Shown here: positions 38,081 through 46,280 of the stretch, piece by piece
Layout: every line of letters begins with the position of its first letter
Numbering within the stretch: position 1 is the first letter of the stretch
NCBI RefSeq assembly: GCF_000025625.1
Contig: NC_013922.1
Span: 310,001 to 374,000, forward strand
Origin: Natrialba magadii ATCC 43099
GTDB lineage: Archaea > Halobacteriota > Halobacteria > Halobacteriales > Natrialbaceae
Direction: 5' to 3'
DNA: 64,000 bases
Notes under the pieces: model-generated
The model's database searches: none
The model's input: only the letters and a program-made list of their open reading frames with translations
What the model was told of the DNA's origin: nothing
Translations under genes and position numbers: made by a program

Positions 38081-38968
38081 ATGAGGTATGAATCAGATAG
38101 GACTCCTGATTATGCGCCTCCCAACGACCCGTGGGAGGAGCATCAGGCATCGGAAGATGCCCAAAGTTATCTAACACTGTACTACTGCGAGGACGAGATC
38201 AGCAAATATCCCGTTCGAGAGGTCACCAAGGTCAACGACAATAAGAGCGACCCGAATCTTGAGACGATGAGTTACGGATTGTGCTCTACCTGTACTCGGG
38301 ACATCCGATCCGGCCTGGTGAGGAACAACCGGCCCTACCTCTTCTTCTGCACGAACTTCAAAGGAGAGCGGCATCTCGCTGGGTACTACCATATTGGCTG
38401 GTACTCGTTGGGTCCACCGTTGCTCACCAACTACCGGAACGGTAGCATCCAGGACGACTACCGTCTCGTGGCGGACGAGATGAAGTGGATTTACCCTCCG
38501 ATCAGTTTCGAAACCATAGCCGACGAAACCGGATTTGACGGTATCTTGACCGGGTTCAGAAAGAAACTTGTCACACCCGAGACAACCGATGCTCTCCTCA
38601 GCCTTTTCGAGGATAGGGAGGACTATTCCCAGCAGTACCTTGATGAGATCCAGCGACTAGAACTGATTAACAAACGGTACCATGAATTCCGGTACCCGAC
38701 CTGGGAGCGGAAGGCCGGATTCGATTGGGAATCTGTCCAGAGCTACGTCGGAACGATGCAGACCGAAGAAGATGACGAGACCAAGGAGATTCTTGAAACA
38801 AAGATGGAGGAGATGGACATTGACTTTTCTCTTATCGCCTCAGAGGGCGTATCTGACTGGTTCTGTCTGATATGTAATCACGACTTTGAAAATAAGGCCC
38901 CGCTGAAATTATGCCCAAACTGTGATAACAATGGAGGGATTATCCCCGCAAGAGCGATCAACGAATGA
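38081..38968 (+). CDS. Zinc-binding protein of unknown function, first gene of the TIR/SLATT operon
   Basis: 295 residues. An N-terminal beta-rich region (EISKYPVREVTKVNDNKSD; HLAGYYHIGWYSLGPP) has CSTC near residue 68. A C-terminal zinc ribbon (WFCLICNHDFENKAPLKLC, then PNC) ends the protein, with a charged helix in between. The N-terminal part may be one of the small beta domains seen with nucleotide-modification genes, but I cannot assign it. TATA-like ATTTATAGG lies ~30 nt before the ATG. It overlaps the next gene by 4 nt. Confidence 0.75.
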   Translation: MRYESDRTPDYAPPNDPWEEHQASEDAQSYLTLYYCEDEISKYPVREVTKVNDNKSDPNLETMSYGLCSTCTRDIRSGLVRNNRPYLFFCTNFKGERHLAGYYHIGWYSLGPPLLTNYRNGSIQDDYRLVADEMKWIYPPISFETIADETGFDGILTGFRKKLVTPETTDALLSLFEDREDYSQQYLDEIQRLELINKRYHEFRYPTWERKAGFDWESVQSYVGTMQTEEDDETKEILETKMEEMDIDFSLIASEGVSDWFCLICNHDFENKAPLKLCPNCDNNGGIIPARAINE

Positions 38969-39540
38969 ACGACTCCACGGAACTACTTGATCTGCAGAAA
39001 CGTCAGCAAAAACATGATAAGGAGCATCACCGCGACATCTTCACACTCCCATATCCAGAGAGGATGAATCACTACGTGCTCCACTTTTCGAAGTACGTGG
39101 GCCGTATGTCTCGTGACTATGCTGATGATGACATGCGGATTGAACAAATCGAAAAGACGCTGGCTGATAGCTTCATCGTCGGACTGGCAGCGGCGAACAC
39201 ACTCAACTTAGATCTTCAGAATGAACTGGAGAAGATGTTCGGCCTTGAGGCAAACGGAGTTGCTGAATGGGGAGAAGCATTGAATCCTGCCGATGACGTG
39301 ATGGATTCGGAGGAACTGAAAGAATGGCTGTTTACGCGGATGGCCTCTCCGGCGGGACGTATGGCGAACGCGATGGAATCGCTGGACCACATGGAGCCAA
39401 TGAATACCCGCGAAGTCTTGGAAGAAGAGACAGTGGAAATCATTTCTGACCTTCTCATCGCTGCAGAGAACCTGGGTACCGACCTTGAGGAGATACTAGA
39501 CGAGAGATGGACCGAAATTGAGGAAGAGTCCATTCTGTAA
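38965..39540 (+). CDS. MazG-like all-alpha NTP pyrophosphohydrolase
   Basis: 191 helical residues. HYVLHFSKYVGRMSRDYADD, DSFIVGLAAANTLNLDLQNE and LLIAAENLGTDLEEILDERW follow the pattern of the MazG/dUTPase-like superfamily, whose members cleave (d)NTPs to monophosphates. Acidic residues suitable for Mg binding (EEL, EIISD) are present, but the canonical ExxE...ExxD set is not certain by eye. Coupled by ATGA to the upstream gene and 15 nt before the SLATT gene. The substrate could be a modified dNTP or a signalling nucleotide. Confidence 0.6.
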   Translation: MNDSTELLDLQKRQQKHDKEHHRDIFTLPYPERMNHYVLHFSKYVGRMSRDYADDDMRIEQIEKTLADSFIVGLAAANTLNLDLQNELEKMFGLEANGVAEWGEALNPADDVMDSEELKEWLFTRMASPAGRMANAMESLDHMEPMNTREVLEEETVEIISDLLIAAENLGTDLEEILDERWTEIEEESIL

Positions 39541-39555
39541 GTCAGGATTTCGAAC

Positions 39556-39996
39556 ATGGTAGAGAACTTCGACGAATTCTACGAGGAATTCTATAAACCG
39601 CAATTTGAGTGGTACGATACGAAGGCAATTAACAACAAGAAGTACCATCGAGGGATGAAGATTTCCCAGATTTCCTTAGCTGCGATTCTCCCGGTCGCCG
39701 TCACGTTGTTTCCGGTGACATCCAGCGCGTTCTGGCAGAACACGATCATCATTGCTTCTGTTCTACTTATCATCCTCGAAGCCCTCGAATCATACCTGAA
39801 CTACCAGAAAAAGTGGATGAACTATCGGACCACTGCTGAGGGACTTCGGCGCGAGGAGCAAATGTTCAAAACCAGAACGAAAGAATACGAAGGCGTGGAA
39901 AATCCTGAAAAGCTGTTTATCAAGCGGGTGATGGCGCTCACAAGCCAAGAGAATCGATACTGGGAGATTACTACGCGAAAAGCACAAGAGGCCTAG
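39556..39996 (+). CDS. DUF4231/SLATT-family two-transmembrane protein (putative effector)
   Basis: 146 residues. FEWYDTKAINNKKYHRGMKI leads into two hydrophobic segments (QISLAAILPVAVTLFPV and NTIIIASVLLIILEALESYL), then WMNYRTTAEGLRREEQMFKT and a C-terminal helix with SQENRYWE. This is the DUF4231 type of the SLATT superfamily. SLATT proteins are proposed membrane effectors that breach the membrane when a linked sensor makes a nucleotide signal. It lies 44 nt before a TIR-like gene. Confidence 0.85.
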   Translation: MVENFDEFYEEFYKPQFEWYDTKAINNKKYHRGMKISQISLAAILPVAVTLFPVTSSAFWQNTIIIASVLLIILEALESYLNYQKKWMNYRTTAEGLRREEQMFKTRTKEYEGVENPEKLFIKRVMALTSQENRYWEITTRKAQEA

Positions 39997-40040
39997 CCAC
40001 ATTGTGTCAATTAGAACGGCTTACCAGGCCGCATGAAAGA

Positions 40041-40511
40041 ATGACCACCCGTCGAGTCTTCATCAGTTACGAGGGAAGCGACCGGATGAAAGCCAAGGGC
40101 TTCCGGTTGCTTCGATGGAACAAGAATGTTGACGTCGAGTTTCAGGACCGCCACCTCCTTGATCCCGTTGACAGCACGAACGACCAGTACATCCAGCAGT
40201 GTATTCGGGACGAAATCAAGGGAACCTCCACTACCGTCGTTCTGGTAGGCGAGAACACGAAGGACAGCGACTGGGTTGACTACGAAATCGAACGGTCGCT
40301 GAAAGAAGGGAACGGCTTGGTGGCTATCAAAGTAGATGACGAAATCACCGACGAAGATGTACCGGACAAATTGAAAGAGAACGGTGCAGAAATCGTCGAT
40401 TGGAATCCGGACGAGTTCGGTGATGCGATCGAACGGGCGGCGAGCCAACGGAGCAAGGTTGGTGAGTCAACCGTTAGAGGACGTGCAGGTGCTGGATGCG
40501 GACGGTCCTAA
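40041..40511 (+). CDS. ThsB-like TIR protein (DUF1863 type)
   Basis: 156 residues starting MTTRRVFISYEGSDRMKAKG. The Rossmann-like TIR fold continues with ECIRDEIKG-type helix QQCIRDEIKGTSTTVVLVGE and SDWVDYEIERSLKEGNGLVA, which is the pattern of Thoeris ThsB proteins that make cyclic-ADP-ribose-type signals from NAD+. The Glu in DYEIERS is the candidate catalytic acid. Last gene of the operon, after the SLATT gene. Start at 40041 chosen on conservation; a 13-codon extension is possible. Confidence 0.82.
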   Translation: MTTRRVFISYEGSDRMKAKGFRLLRWNKNVDVEFQDRHLLDPVDSTNDQYIQQCIRDEIKGTSTTVVLVGENTKDSDWVDYEIERSLKEGNGLVAIKVDDEITDEDVPDKLKENGAEIVDWNPDEFGDAIERAASQRSKVGESTVRGRAGAGCGRS

Positions 40512-40678
40512 TTACTGAAGTAACCTTCCGGATGTTCGGGGCCAGGTGAAATCGCTAAGGTTAGTGTCTCAGTGGGACTCACCCCGCGTCTTATCGTACG
40601 CTGACGATCGATAACAGTGAGTGGAATCTGTTGGTGTACGCTTTCTGAGCGGATGTGACCATATTTCACTAGGCGATC

Positions 40679-40936
40679 TCATTTGGAATGCGCTTCAACA
40701 ATCAAATTAGCAAAATCGACAGAAAGCGTACGATTCTCATTTGGAATCTGCGTACTCTTCATCCACAAACCAGAGGTGATTCTCAAAACACTAATTCAGA
40801 GAAATCAGCGTATAGAGGATCTTAGGAGGGATCTTGGAGCGGGTCTGAGGGGTGAGGACACCGCGGATTCCAAATGAGATACTCCTTCGTGAGGCACTGA
40901 GAGGCGGACCCAACCACACCCCTCGTACCGAGTGAG
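40679..40936. repeat. Dispersed-repeat cassette: paired TCATTTGGAAT, inverted copy, and CACACCCCTCGTACCGAGTG
   Basis: TCATTTGGAAT at 40679-40689 and 40737-40747 (58 bp apart), the inverse ATTCCAAATGA at 40867-40877, and CACACCCCTCGTACCGAGTG at 40915-40934. The same order of modules recurs at 44.1-45.8 kb. The rest of the gene-free stretch 40512-41107 shows no coding frame. Confidence 0.8.
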
Positions 40937-41107
40937 CATGTTGGGAACTCTCAACGCAGAGAAAATGCAAGGTATCTCTTGGGAGAGGACTCACTGAATT
41001 ACTTGGAATGATTCTGCAGCGACAGCTTGACTGTTAGCGCTGGGGGTGTAGCTCTAACACACTTACGTAACACTATAATTAGTTCAACACGTAACACTAA
41101 ACAGAAG

Positions 41108-41308
41108 ATGCCCAAAACAAAGGTCCAAGTCACCGAATCCGAGGTTACTGATCGGGATGGCAACACACGCGAAACCAAACAATATCGAGTCACCATCCCG
41201 AAGGACACTGCCGAGTTCTTCAGCCTAAAACAAGGCGACGAACTCGAATGGGAGATGGGGCGAGCGCGAAACAAGATGGAAGTCACCATCCACCATAACG
41301 ATGACTGA
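41108..41308 (+). CDS. AbrB-type swapped-hairpin DNA-binding protein
   Basis: 66 residues starting MPKTKVQVTESEV. KQYRVTIPKDTAEFFSLKQG then DELEWEMG is the AbrB/SpoVT/MazE-like swapped-hairpin fold. It overlaps the downstream recombinase gene by 8 nt, so it likely regulates or accompanies that gene. It could also be an antitoxin, but no toxin partner is adjacent. Confidence 0.8.
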   Translation: MPKTKVQVTESEVTDRDGNTRETKQYRVTIPKDTAEFFSLKQGDELEWEMGRARNKMEVTIHHNDD

Positions 41309-42050
41309 CGAGCAGGAACCGTTAGTCGTAGATGGGTACACCCGGCTCTCCCAGGACAGCGACCGCAGCATTCCACGCCAGAAAGAAAAGATCCAAGAGT
41401 ACATCAACGAGCTAAATGACCGTGACGACCACCCGCCAGTCGTTCTGAACACGATCTTCGATGACGGCCGATGGTCTAGCGGATTCAGCACCGCTAATCG
41501 AGGCGAATACGGACAAGTCCTTGAACGAATCAAAAACAGCGAAGCAGATCTGGTCGTTGCCGATGGAAAGCGCCGGTTTGCACGCGACTTTGACGACACA
41601 ATGGATCTAATCCTGTCGTGTCGCAGCACTGGTGTTGAACTTCACGACACATCAACTGGCACGTTAGATCTTGACGATTCGATGAACGTTGCTATCGAGC
41701 TCTTACAGGCAGCGACCGAACACAAAGCTATGCGACGGTATATCGAGAAAAGCATCGAAGAGACCAATCGTCGCACAGATGCTGGATATTATCACGGGCA
41801 ACCTCCAGTCGCGCTCAGGTTCGATGAGAACAAGCAGTTTCTCGTTGCGGATGAGAATAGGATTGACGACGTCCTCCGCGTCTACGAGTTACGAGATGCA
41901 GGCGAGTCGTACCGCTCGATTGCTGAAGAGGTCCCGTGGAGTCCACCGACTATCGGTAAACTCATCGATCGACGTGATCAGTACGAAGCAGTTGTAGAGG
42001 GTGCGAAACTCGGGTTCAAGTTTACTATTGTTGAGCCAGAACTCACATGA
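41301..42050 (+). CDS. Serine recombinase (resolvase/invertase type)
   Basis: 249 residues. The N-terminal catalytic motif GYTRLSQDSDRSIPRQ contains the nucleophile Ser17 and the following Arg; the middle DLVVADGKRRFARDFDDTMD matches the resolvase core. The long E-like helix (LLQAATEHKAMRRYIEKSIE) and a C-terminal helix-turn-helix (SYRSIAEEVPWSPPTIGKLI) complete it. It performs site-specific inversion, resolution or integration. Translationally coupled to the AbrB gene. Confidence 0.88.
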   Translation: MTDEQEPLVVDGYTRLSQDSDRSIPRQKEKIQEYINELNDRDDHPPVVLNTIFDDGRWSSGFSTANRGEYGQVLERIKNSEADLVVADGKRRFARDFDDTMDLILSCRSTGVELHDTSTGTLDLDDSMNVAIELLQAATEHKAMRRYIEKSIEETNRRTDAGYYHGQPPVALRFDENKQFLVADENRIDDVLRVYELRDAGESYRSIAEEVPWSPPTIGKLIDRRDQYEAVVEGAKLGFKFTIVEPELT

Positions 42051-42210
42051 CCACCGCGAGTGGTGTGCATAACGCTACCCATCTTGTCAACAAAAGGATA
42101 TGTTAGAAGCATATCTGGTGAATTCTGACCGGTCCTGTTTAAGACTTTCTCACAAAACCCAGAAACGATGCGAAATCGATGGTGGGTTTGCTGAATTTAA
42201 GCATAGAAAA

Positions 42211-43149
42211 TTAGTTGATACCATAGAGTTCCGAGCAGCCCAGCGCTCGGTGAATAGTTTTCCGGCTGACGTCAAGTTCGCGTGCAGCTGCGGATTTGCT
42301 GAGATCCTCATACTTGACTGCATGAAGGACCTCGCATACACGGTCGTAATTGTTTGCAGGGACACGTCGTCCTGCGTCATCTTTGTCGAAGCCGAGCCTT
42401 GCCCGACCTGGGCGTATATTGTTATCGCCAGAGAGCCGGTCCTCAATATCCACACGCTCAGTCTTCCGCTGAATATCAATCCCAGCTGTATCAATCGCTT
42501 TGAGGAGTTCCGACGCGATCGTCTTGTCTTTAGAGCAGAGGACGAAACCAGAATCGACAACGTGAATCTCACAACCAGCATCAAGGATAATTCGAACGCG
42601 TTCTTCAATCTCTCGCACGTCGCGCCCGAAGACGCTCAGTTTGTCAACTATTATTGTGTCGAGATGTGTACTCTCGATCATAGCAGCGAACCTTTCACGT
42701 GAACTTGACCCGAGGACGATGCGCGGAGCAAACCAGATTTTAAACACTCGGCAGTTACGAGACCCACTATCAGTATCCTTGATGATGAATTGGGCATCTT
42801 CTCCTGTCGTTTCGCAATTGCTAAAGTGTATGTTCTGGATCGAAGGCTGGCGTTCACGGTCAGCGTGCAGGGCTTTCATGTAGTCAATCATATTTCTAAC
42901 ATCGTCGATTGGCTCGCGCGATGGGAATTCAGAGACTGCGAGCGAGTACCACGGGGTATTATCCGCTGAGAGGTGCACATCGTCTCTCTCTGTGGAGTCT
43001 TCGATTTCAGTCTCTCCCGTCTCACTGTCCCTCACGTAGCTGTCATCATTGTCCGACGATAAGGAGCGACTCATCATTTCCCTGTGTGCATCATCTTCAG
43101 TTCCAACCATTTCCTTCGACATATTTGATCTTGTCAACTCCTGCGGCAT
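42211..43149 (-). CDS. Diverged serine-recombinase-like protein
   Basis: 312 residues. The second half of a resolvase domain is clear (THLDTIIVDKLSVFGRDVRE, IEERVRIILDAGCEIHVVDS), followed by a helix-turn-helix (DLSKSAAARELDVSRKTIHR). The usual Y-x-R-x-S nucleophile motif is not recognisable in the N-terminal 100 residues, which are instead acidic. It may be a DNA-binding regulator derived from a recombinase. It converges with the intact serine recombinase. Two repeat pairs lie 70-120 bp upstream of its start. Confidence 0.65.
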   Translation of the reverse strand: MPQELTRSNMSKEMVGTEDDAHREMMSRSLSSDNDDSYVRDSETGETEIEDSTERDDVHLSADNTPWYSLAVSEFPSREPIDDVRNMIDYMKALHADRERQPSIQNIHFSNCETTGEDAQFIIKDTDSGSRNCRVFKIWFAPRIVLGSSSRERFAAMIESTHLDTIIVDKLSVFGRDVREIEERVRIILDAGCEIHVVDSGFVLCSKDKTIASELLKAIDTAGIDIQRKTERVDIEDRLSGDNNIRPGRARLGFDKDDAGRRVPANNYDRVCEVLHAVKYEDLSKSAAARELDVSRKTIHRALGCSELYGIN

Positions 43150-43216
43150 AAGTCCTCATTCCTAACGCACATCTAATCGCACAGTGTGCAGTTGACTGTG
43201 CGCATCCCATTCCAGG

Positions 43217-43270
43217 TGTGCGATAAGGATGTGCGATCACGAGAATGGATGTGCGATAAGGATGTGCGAT
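43217..43270. repeat. Iteron-like paired repeats, TGTGCGAT-N5-TGTGCGAT twice
   Basis: Four exact TGTGCGAT copies at 43217-43224, 43230-43237, 43250-43257 and 43263-43270. Within each pair the 5-bp spacer is identical (AAGGA), so the 21-bp block is perfectly duplicated with a 33-bp offset. This lies just upstream of the diverged recombinase gene and suits a dimeric or cooperative DNA-binding protein. Confidence 0.85.
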
Positions 43271-43931
43271 AGGGGTCAAACGGGGATGGAATCTTCAAAC
43301 CCGTGCGGCTGTTTCTAATGGCCTTATAGGGTGTATAGGATGATCTAAACCCTCAAATGACGTTTGCGGCTGTTCTATACCCCCACTGAAAATCCGTAGT
43401 TGGTACGAGGTATAGGCATTTAGCCGATGAATGAAACTGACCCAAGGGACGAGAGGAAGAGTTTCCTCCACGCTCATACGCCGCACGGCTTTGAGAATGA
43501 TGTACCTGATGGCACGGATCGGGCATGAACTAACTATCATCGACACAAATGCGCTTACACGCCACGACGAAAGAGACAAAACATTATTCTCGATGCAACT
43601 ATGTGAACGCTCACATTCCGCAAGGTTCCCGCACACCACGCGTCTTAGTCTTCAGGTTGAGAGTCACATTTTCGTCACAGCTAGGTTGCTCACGCTATTT
43701 TCTGGTTTGATTACAGAGCAGGACGAGTGCTTCAGACTTGACTCTATGACAACTCACCATAGAGACTCGTATCTCGTATTCTCGAAGAGAATTGTGAGCA
43801 CATCATTATAATGCGGCCAAGTTCCTGATCAATGTACCAGAATCATGTACCGAGTTACAGTACCACAGTATAACTCTTCGGTACTGTACCATGTCACTGG
43901 GACATGACGATGTGTCGTAAACCGCGGAATC

Positions 43932-44015
43932 TATAGTAACAACTGTAATGATTTACACACTGAGCACGGAGGGGCCTAGCGATCTGGTGTGCAATGACTT
44001 GCAGTGACTACTATA
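43932..44015. mobile_element. MITE-like element, copy 2
   Basis: 84 bp with ends TATAGTAACAACTGTA and TGCAGTGACTACTATA, similar along its length to the copy at 4220-4302. The paralogous segment near 45352-45370 lacks it and reads AATCTCATTTGGAATTC across the insertion point, which gives an empty site and shows that a TCATTTGGAAT motif was interrupted. Confidence 0.75.
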
Positions 44016-44417
44016 GTTTGAAATTCGGGTGAACCGATTTCTGCGATGGATCCGAGTAATCGAGGAACTCTTTTGCGGTTACTCGTTTGGAATCCGCGCA
44101 CCTGCATGCGTAAATCAGAAACAAATCTCCAAAAGACTAATCCGTCGAAACGGGCCACAGAGAGGACGATGAGGTGTCTTAGAGCGGAATTGAGGGAGAT
44201 TATGAGTTTTAATGGGATGCGACACTCAAAGCAAAGATATTGACACACTCCCAGTGGATCGATCGTTTCTAGTGCTGACCAGATTACGAACAAGTCCCAC
44301 TCTGTGGACTTGCCGGATAGGTGGCTGACGACGTGTTTATTAGGACACCACAGTTCCAAATGTGAACACCTGTAAACGACGTTTTGAGTCCCTATGAGTT
44401 CGTATCTTCATCACGGC

Positions 44418-45786
44418 CACACCCCTCATACCGAGTGAGTATGTCAATATTGATTAACGTAAACAGGGCCGAATCAAGAGTCTATCTTCTTGAGGCGAGG
44501 GAATCCCTTCGTTCACGACGGGCGTGAATCGTCGCACGGTGGATTGACGTGTTCTAAAGCGGTAGCGGGTGCTGACCGACGCAAAACAAGCCAGATAACT
44601 CCGAGTCAGCAGGGCAGAACCACGACCCCACTGCCGGATAGGAGTAGCGGTTGCGTGGCCCCGCCAGCACCCCGTCGGTGTGCAAACGTAAGTTCCCACT
44701 ACAGCGGGCCTCCGCTCGTGGGAAGCCTCGCCGTCGTCGAGCTACGCCCGACTGCCTGAGGGATCGAAGATCCCTCTTCGTTTACGTCGAGGAGGAGGTC
44801 ACCTCAGTTACGTCAACTAGCTTTGACCAACAACGAATCAACACTCATTTTCTGAGGGCTTATTGAACAATTGGTATCCTCAAATCGATTAGGACACCGC
44901 GGATTCCAAATGAGTAGTGTCCCTAAACGACGTTGTGAGCCACTATCAGTTCGGTTTTCATCACGGCCACACCCCCCGTACCGAGTGAGTGTGTCTCTCA
45001 ATCTTCACACCAACTGTCTCTACGGCTTCTAGGGGGCATACTACTGCCTGCCCAGCAGTGGTTGCTGAATGCATCTACTCCATGCAGATTCCAGTCATAA
45101 GCAGTGATCGCTTCGATCCCGGGATACTCGCGTTATTCTCTGGTATATAGGCAGAATAGGGAGAGTGCTTCGGGACTTGACTGTAGGGCAGTTCACAACG
45201 GTGACTCTTATTTCTTAGCTCCGAACAAGACTGTGAACACATCACGCTAATAGATCAGATACCCGGGCTATGTATCACAGTATAGCTCTTTGATACTGTA
45301 CCATAGTTTTGTACCAGGCCTCCGGTACATGTCGATGTGGCGTTGAGTGCAGAATCTCATTTGGAATTCGGGTGGACCGATTTGCTAAGATAGATCTGAA
45401 TAATCGAAGTTCCCTCTTGCGGTTACTCATTTGGAATCCACGCACCCACATCCATAGACTAAAAACAGATCCCCAAAACACTGATTCGTCGAAATCAGGT
45501 TACAGAGGAGACAATGAGGGATCATGGAGCGGAACTGAGGGGTGCTATGAGTTTTAGTGGAGTATGATGCTCAAAGACAGAGATATTGAGACACTCTCGG
45601 TAGATTGGCGGTTTGAGTACTATCCCAATTGTAAACGGATGCCAGTTCCGGCTGACTTCTCAGGTAAGTGACTTTGGTATGTCTGCTAGAACTCCGCGAA
45701 TTCCAAATGAGAAGGACCTATAAACGACACTGTGACCCTCTATGGGTCGGGTCAACATCACGGCCACACCCCTCGTACCGAGTGAG
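44418..45786 (+). repeat. Three further copies of the CACACCCCTCGTACCGAGTG motif
   Basis: Copies at 44418-44439 (one mismatch), 44968-44989 (one mismatch) and 45765-45786, each as a 22-bp core usually preceded by ATCACGGC. Inverse TCATTTGGAAT motifs stand at 44903-44913 and 45700-45710, and direct ones at 45357-45367 and 45427-45437. Confidence 0.8.
44560..44803 (+). pseudogene. Remnant of a tnpB 3' end plus IS200/IS605 right end
   Basis: A frame reading AGADRRKTSQITPSQQGR and DRSSGCVAPPAP resembles the tail of haloarchaeal TnpB (GAEN..., then GDRS-G-LAQP). AACTCCGAGTC and GGATAGGAGTA are shared with the intact element's 3' end. It ends in a GTCGAGGAGGAGGTCAC hairpin-type right end like that at 2506. 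The catalytic domains are missing. It sits inside copy 1 of the duplicated segment. Confidence 0.65.
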
Positions 45787-46047
45787 TATACTGTCGGCAG
45801 AACGGTTGGGACCTTCGGTAGAGACATTACCGGCGAAGTCTACCAAAGCCCTTGTCCGATAGTATATGTCTTGTTGCTCTGTATGCCGTGTAATCTTCAC
45901 TCAGCAGTCTCTACAGTCATAAGCCGCACACCACTTACTGCCCTGCTCTGCAGGGATCGTACTACATGCCGACCCCACCAACAAGCAGTGAGCGCTTCGA
46001 TCTCGGCCGTGACCGTTCGGTATTCGCCAAGAGCAAAACTAAATCGC

Positions 46048-46175
46048 TCATTTGGAATGTGGTCAGTCCATTTTGTTTGCAAAACCCCATGACAGCGAGC
46101 AGTTCTCATTTGGAACTCGGTCCACACTCCGATAGAGACACATTCGGCTGCCCTACGGCGATTCTCATTTGGAAT
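46048..46175 (+). repeat. Array of three TCATTTGGAAT units at 58-59 bp spacing
   Basis: Units at 46048-46058, 46106-46116 (final T to C) and 46165-46175. The last two are preceded by TTC; the intervening sequences are not alike. Regular spacing suggests binding by a repeated protein complex rather than chance. Confidence 0.8.
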
Positions 46176-46280
46176 GTGCGCAGGTAGCAGTCCATCTTCT
46201 ATATACAACATCTTACAGTACCACTCTTTCACAATAGTGCGAGACAGATACCCCAGGTTTTGACCCCGTAGCAGTTGGCA

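Larger units (their letters stand above)
43680..45850 (+). repeat. Diverged direct duplication of a gene-free segment
   Basis: The segment starting near 43685 (CACGCTATTTTCTGG, GAGTGCTTC, GTGAGCACATCA, GTACTGTACCAT, ATTCGGGTGAACCGATTT, TGCGGTTACTC) is repeated from about 45127 with the same order of landmarks and roughly three quarters identity. Copy 1 alone contains a MITE and, further on, a tnpB remnant. No protein frame is conserved between the copies. The 43150-46912 region as a whole has no gene I can support. Confidence 0.7.

Noticed and set aside
43431-43811. 126-codon ORF on the + strand
   Set aside because: The paralogous segment at 45.1 kb does not keep the frame, so the sequence is conserved as DNA, not as protein.
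46048-46175. CRISPR array
   Set aside because: The units repeat at 58-59 bp, but the repeat is only ~11-14 bp, copies occur singly elsewhere and in both orientations, and no cas gene is nearby.
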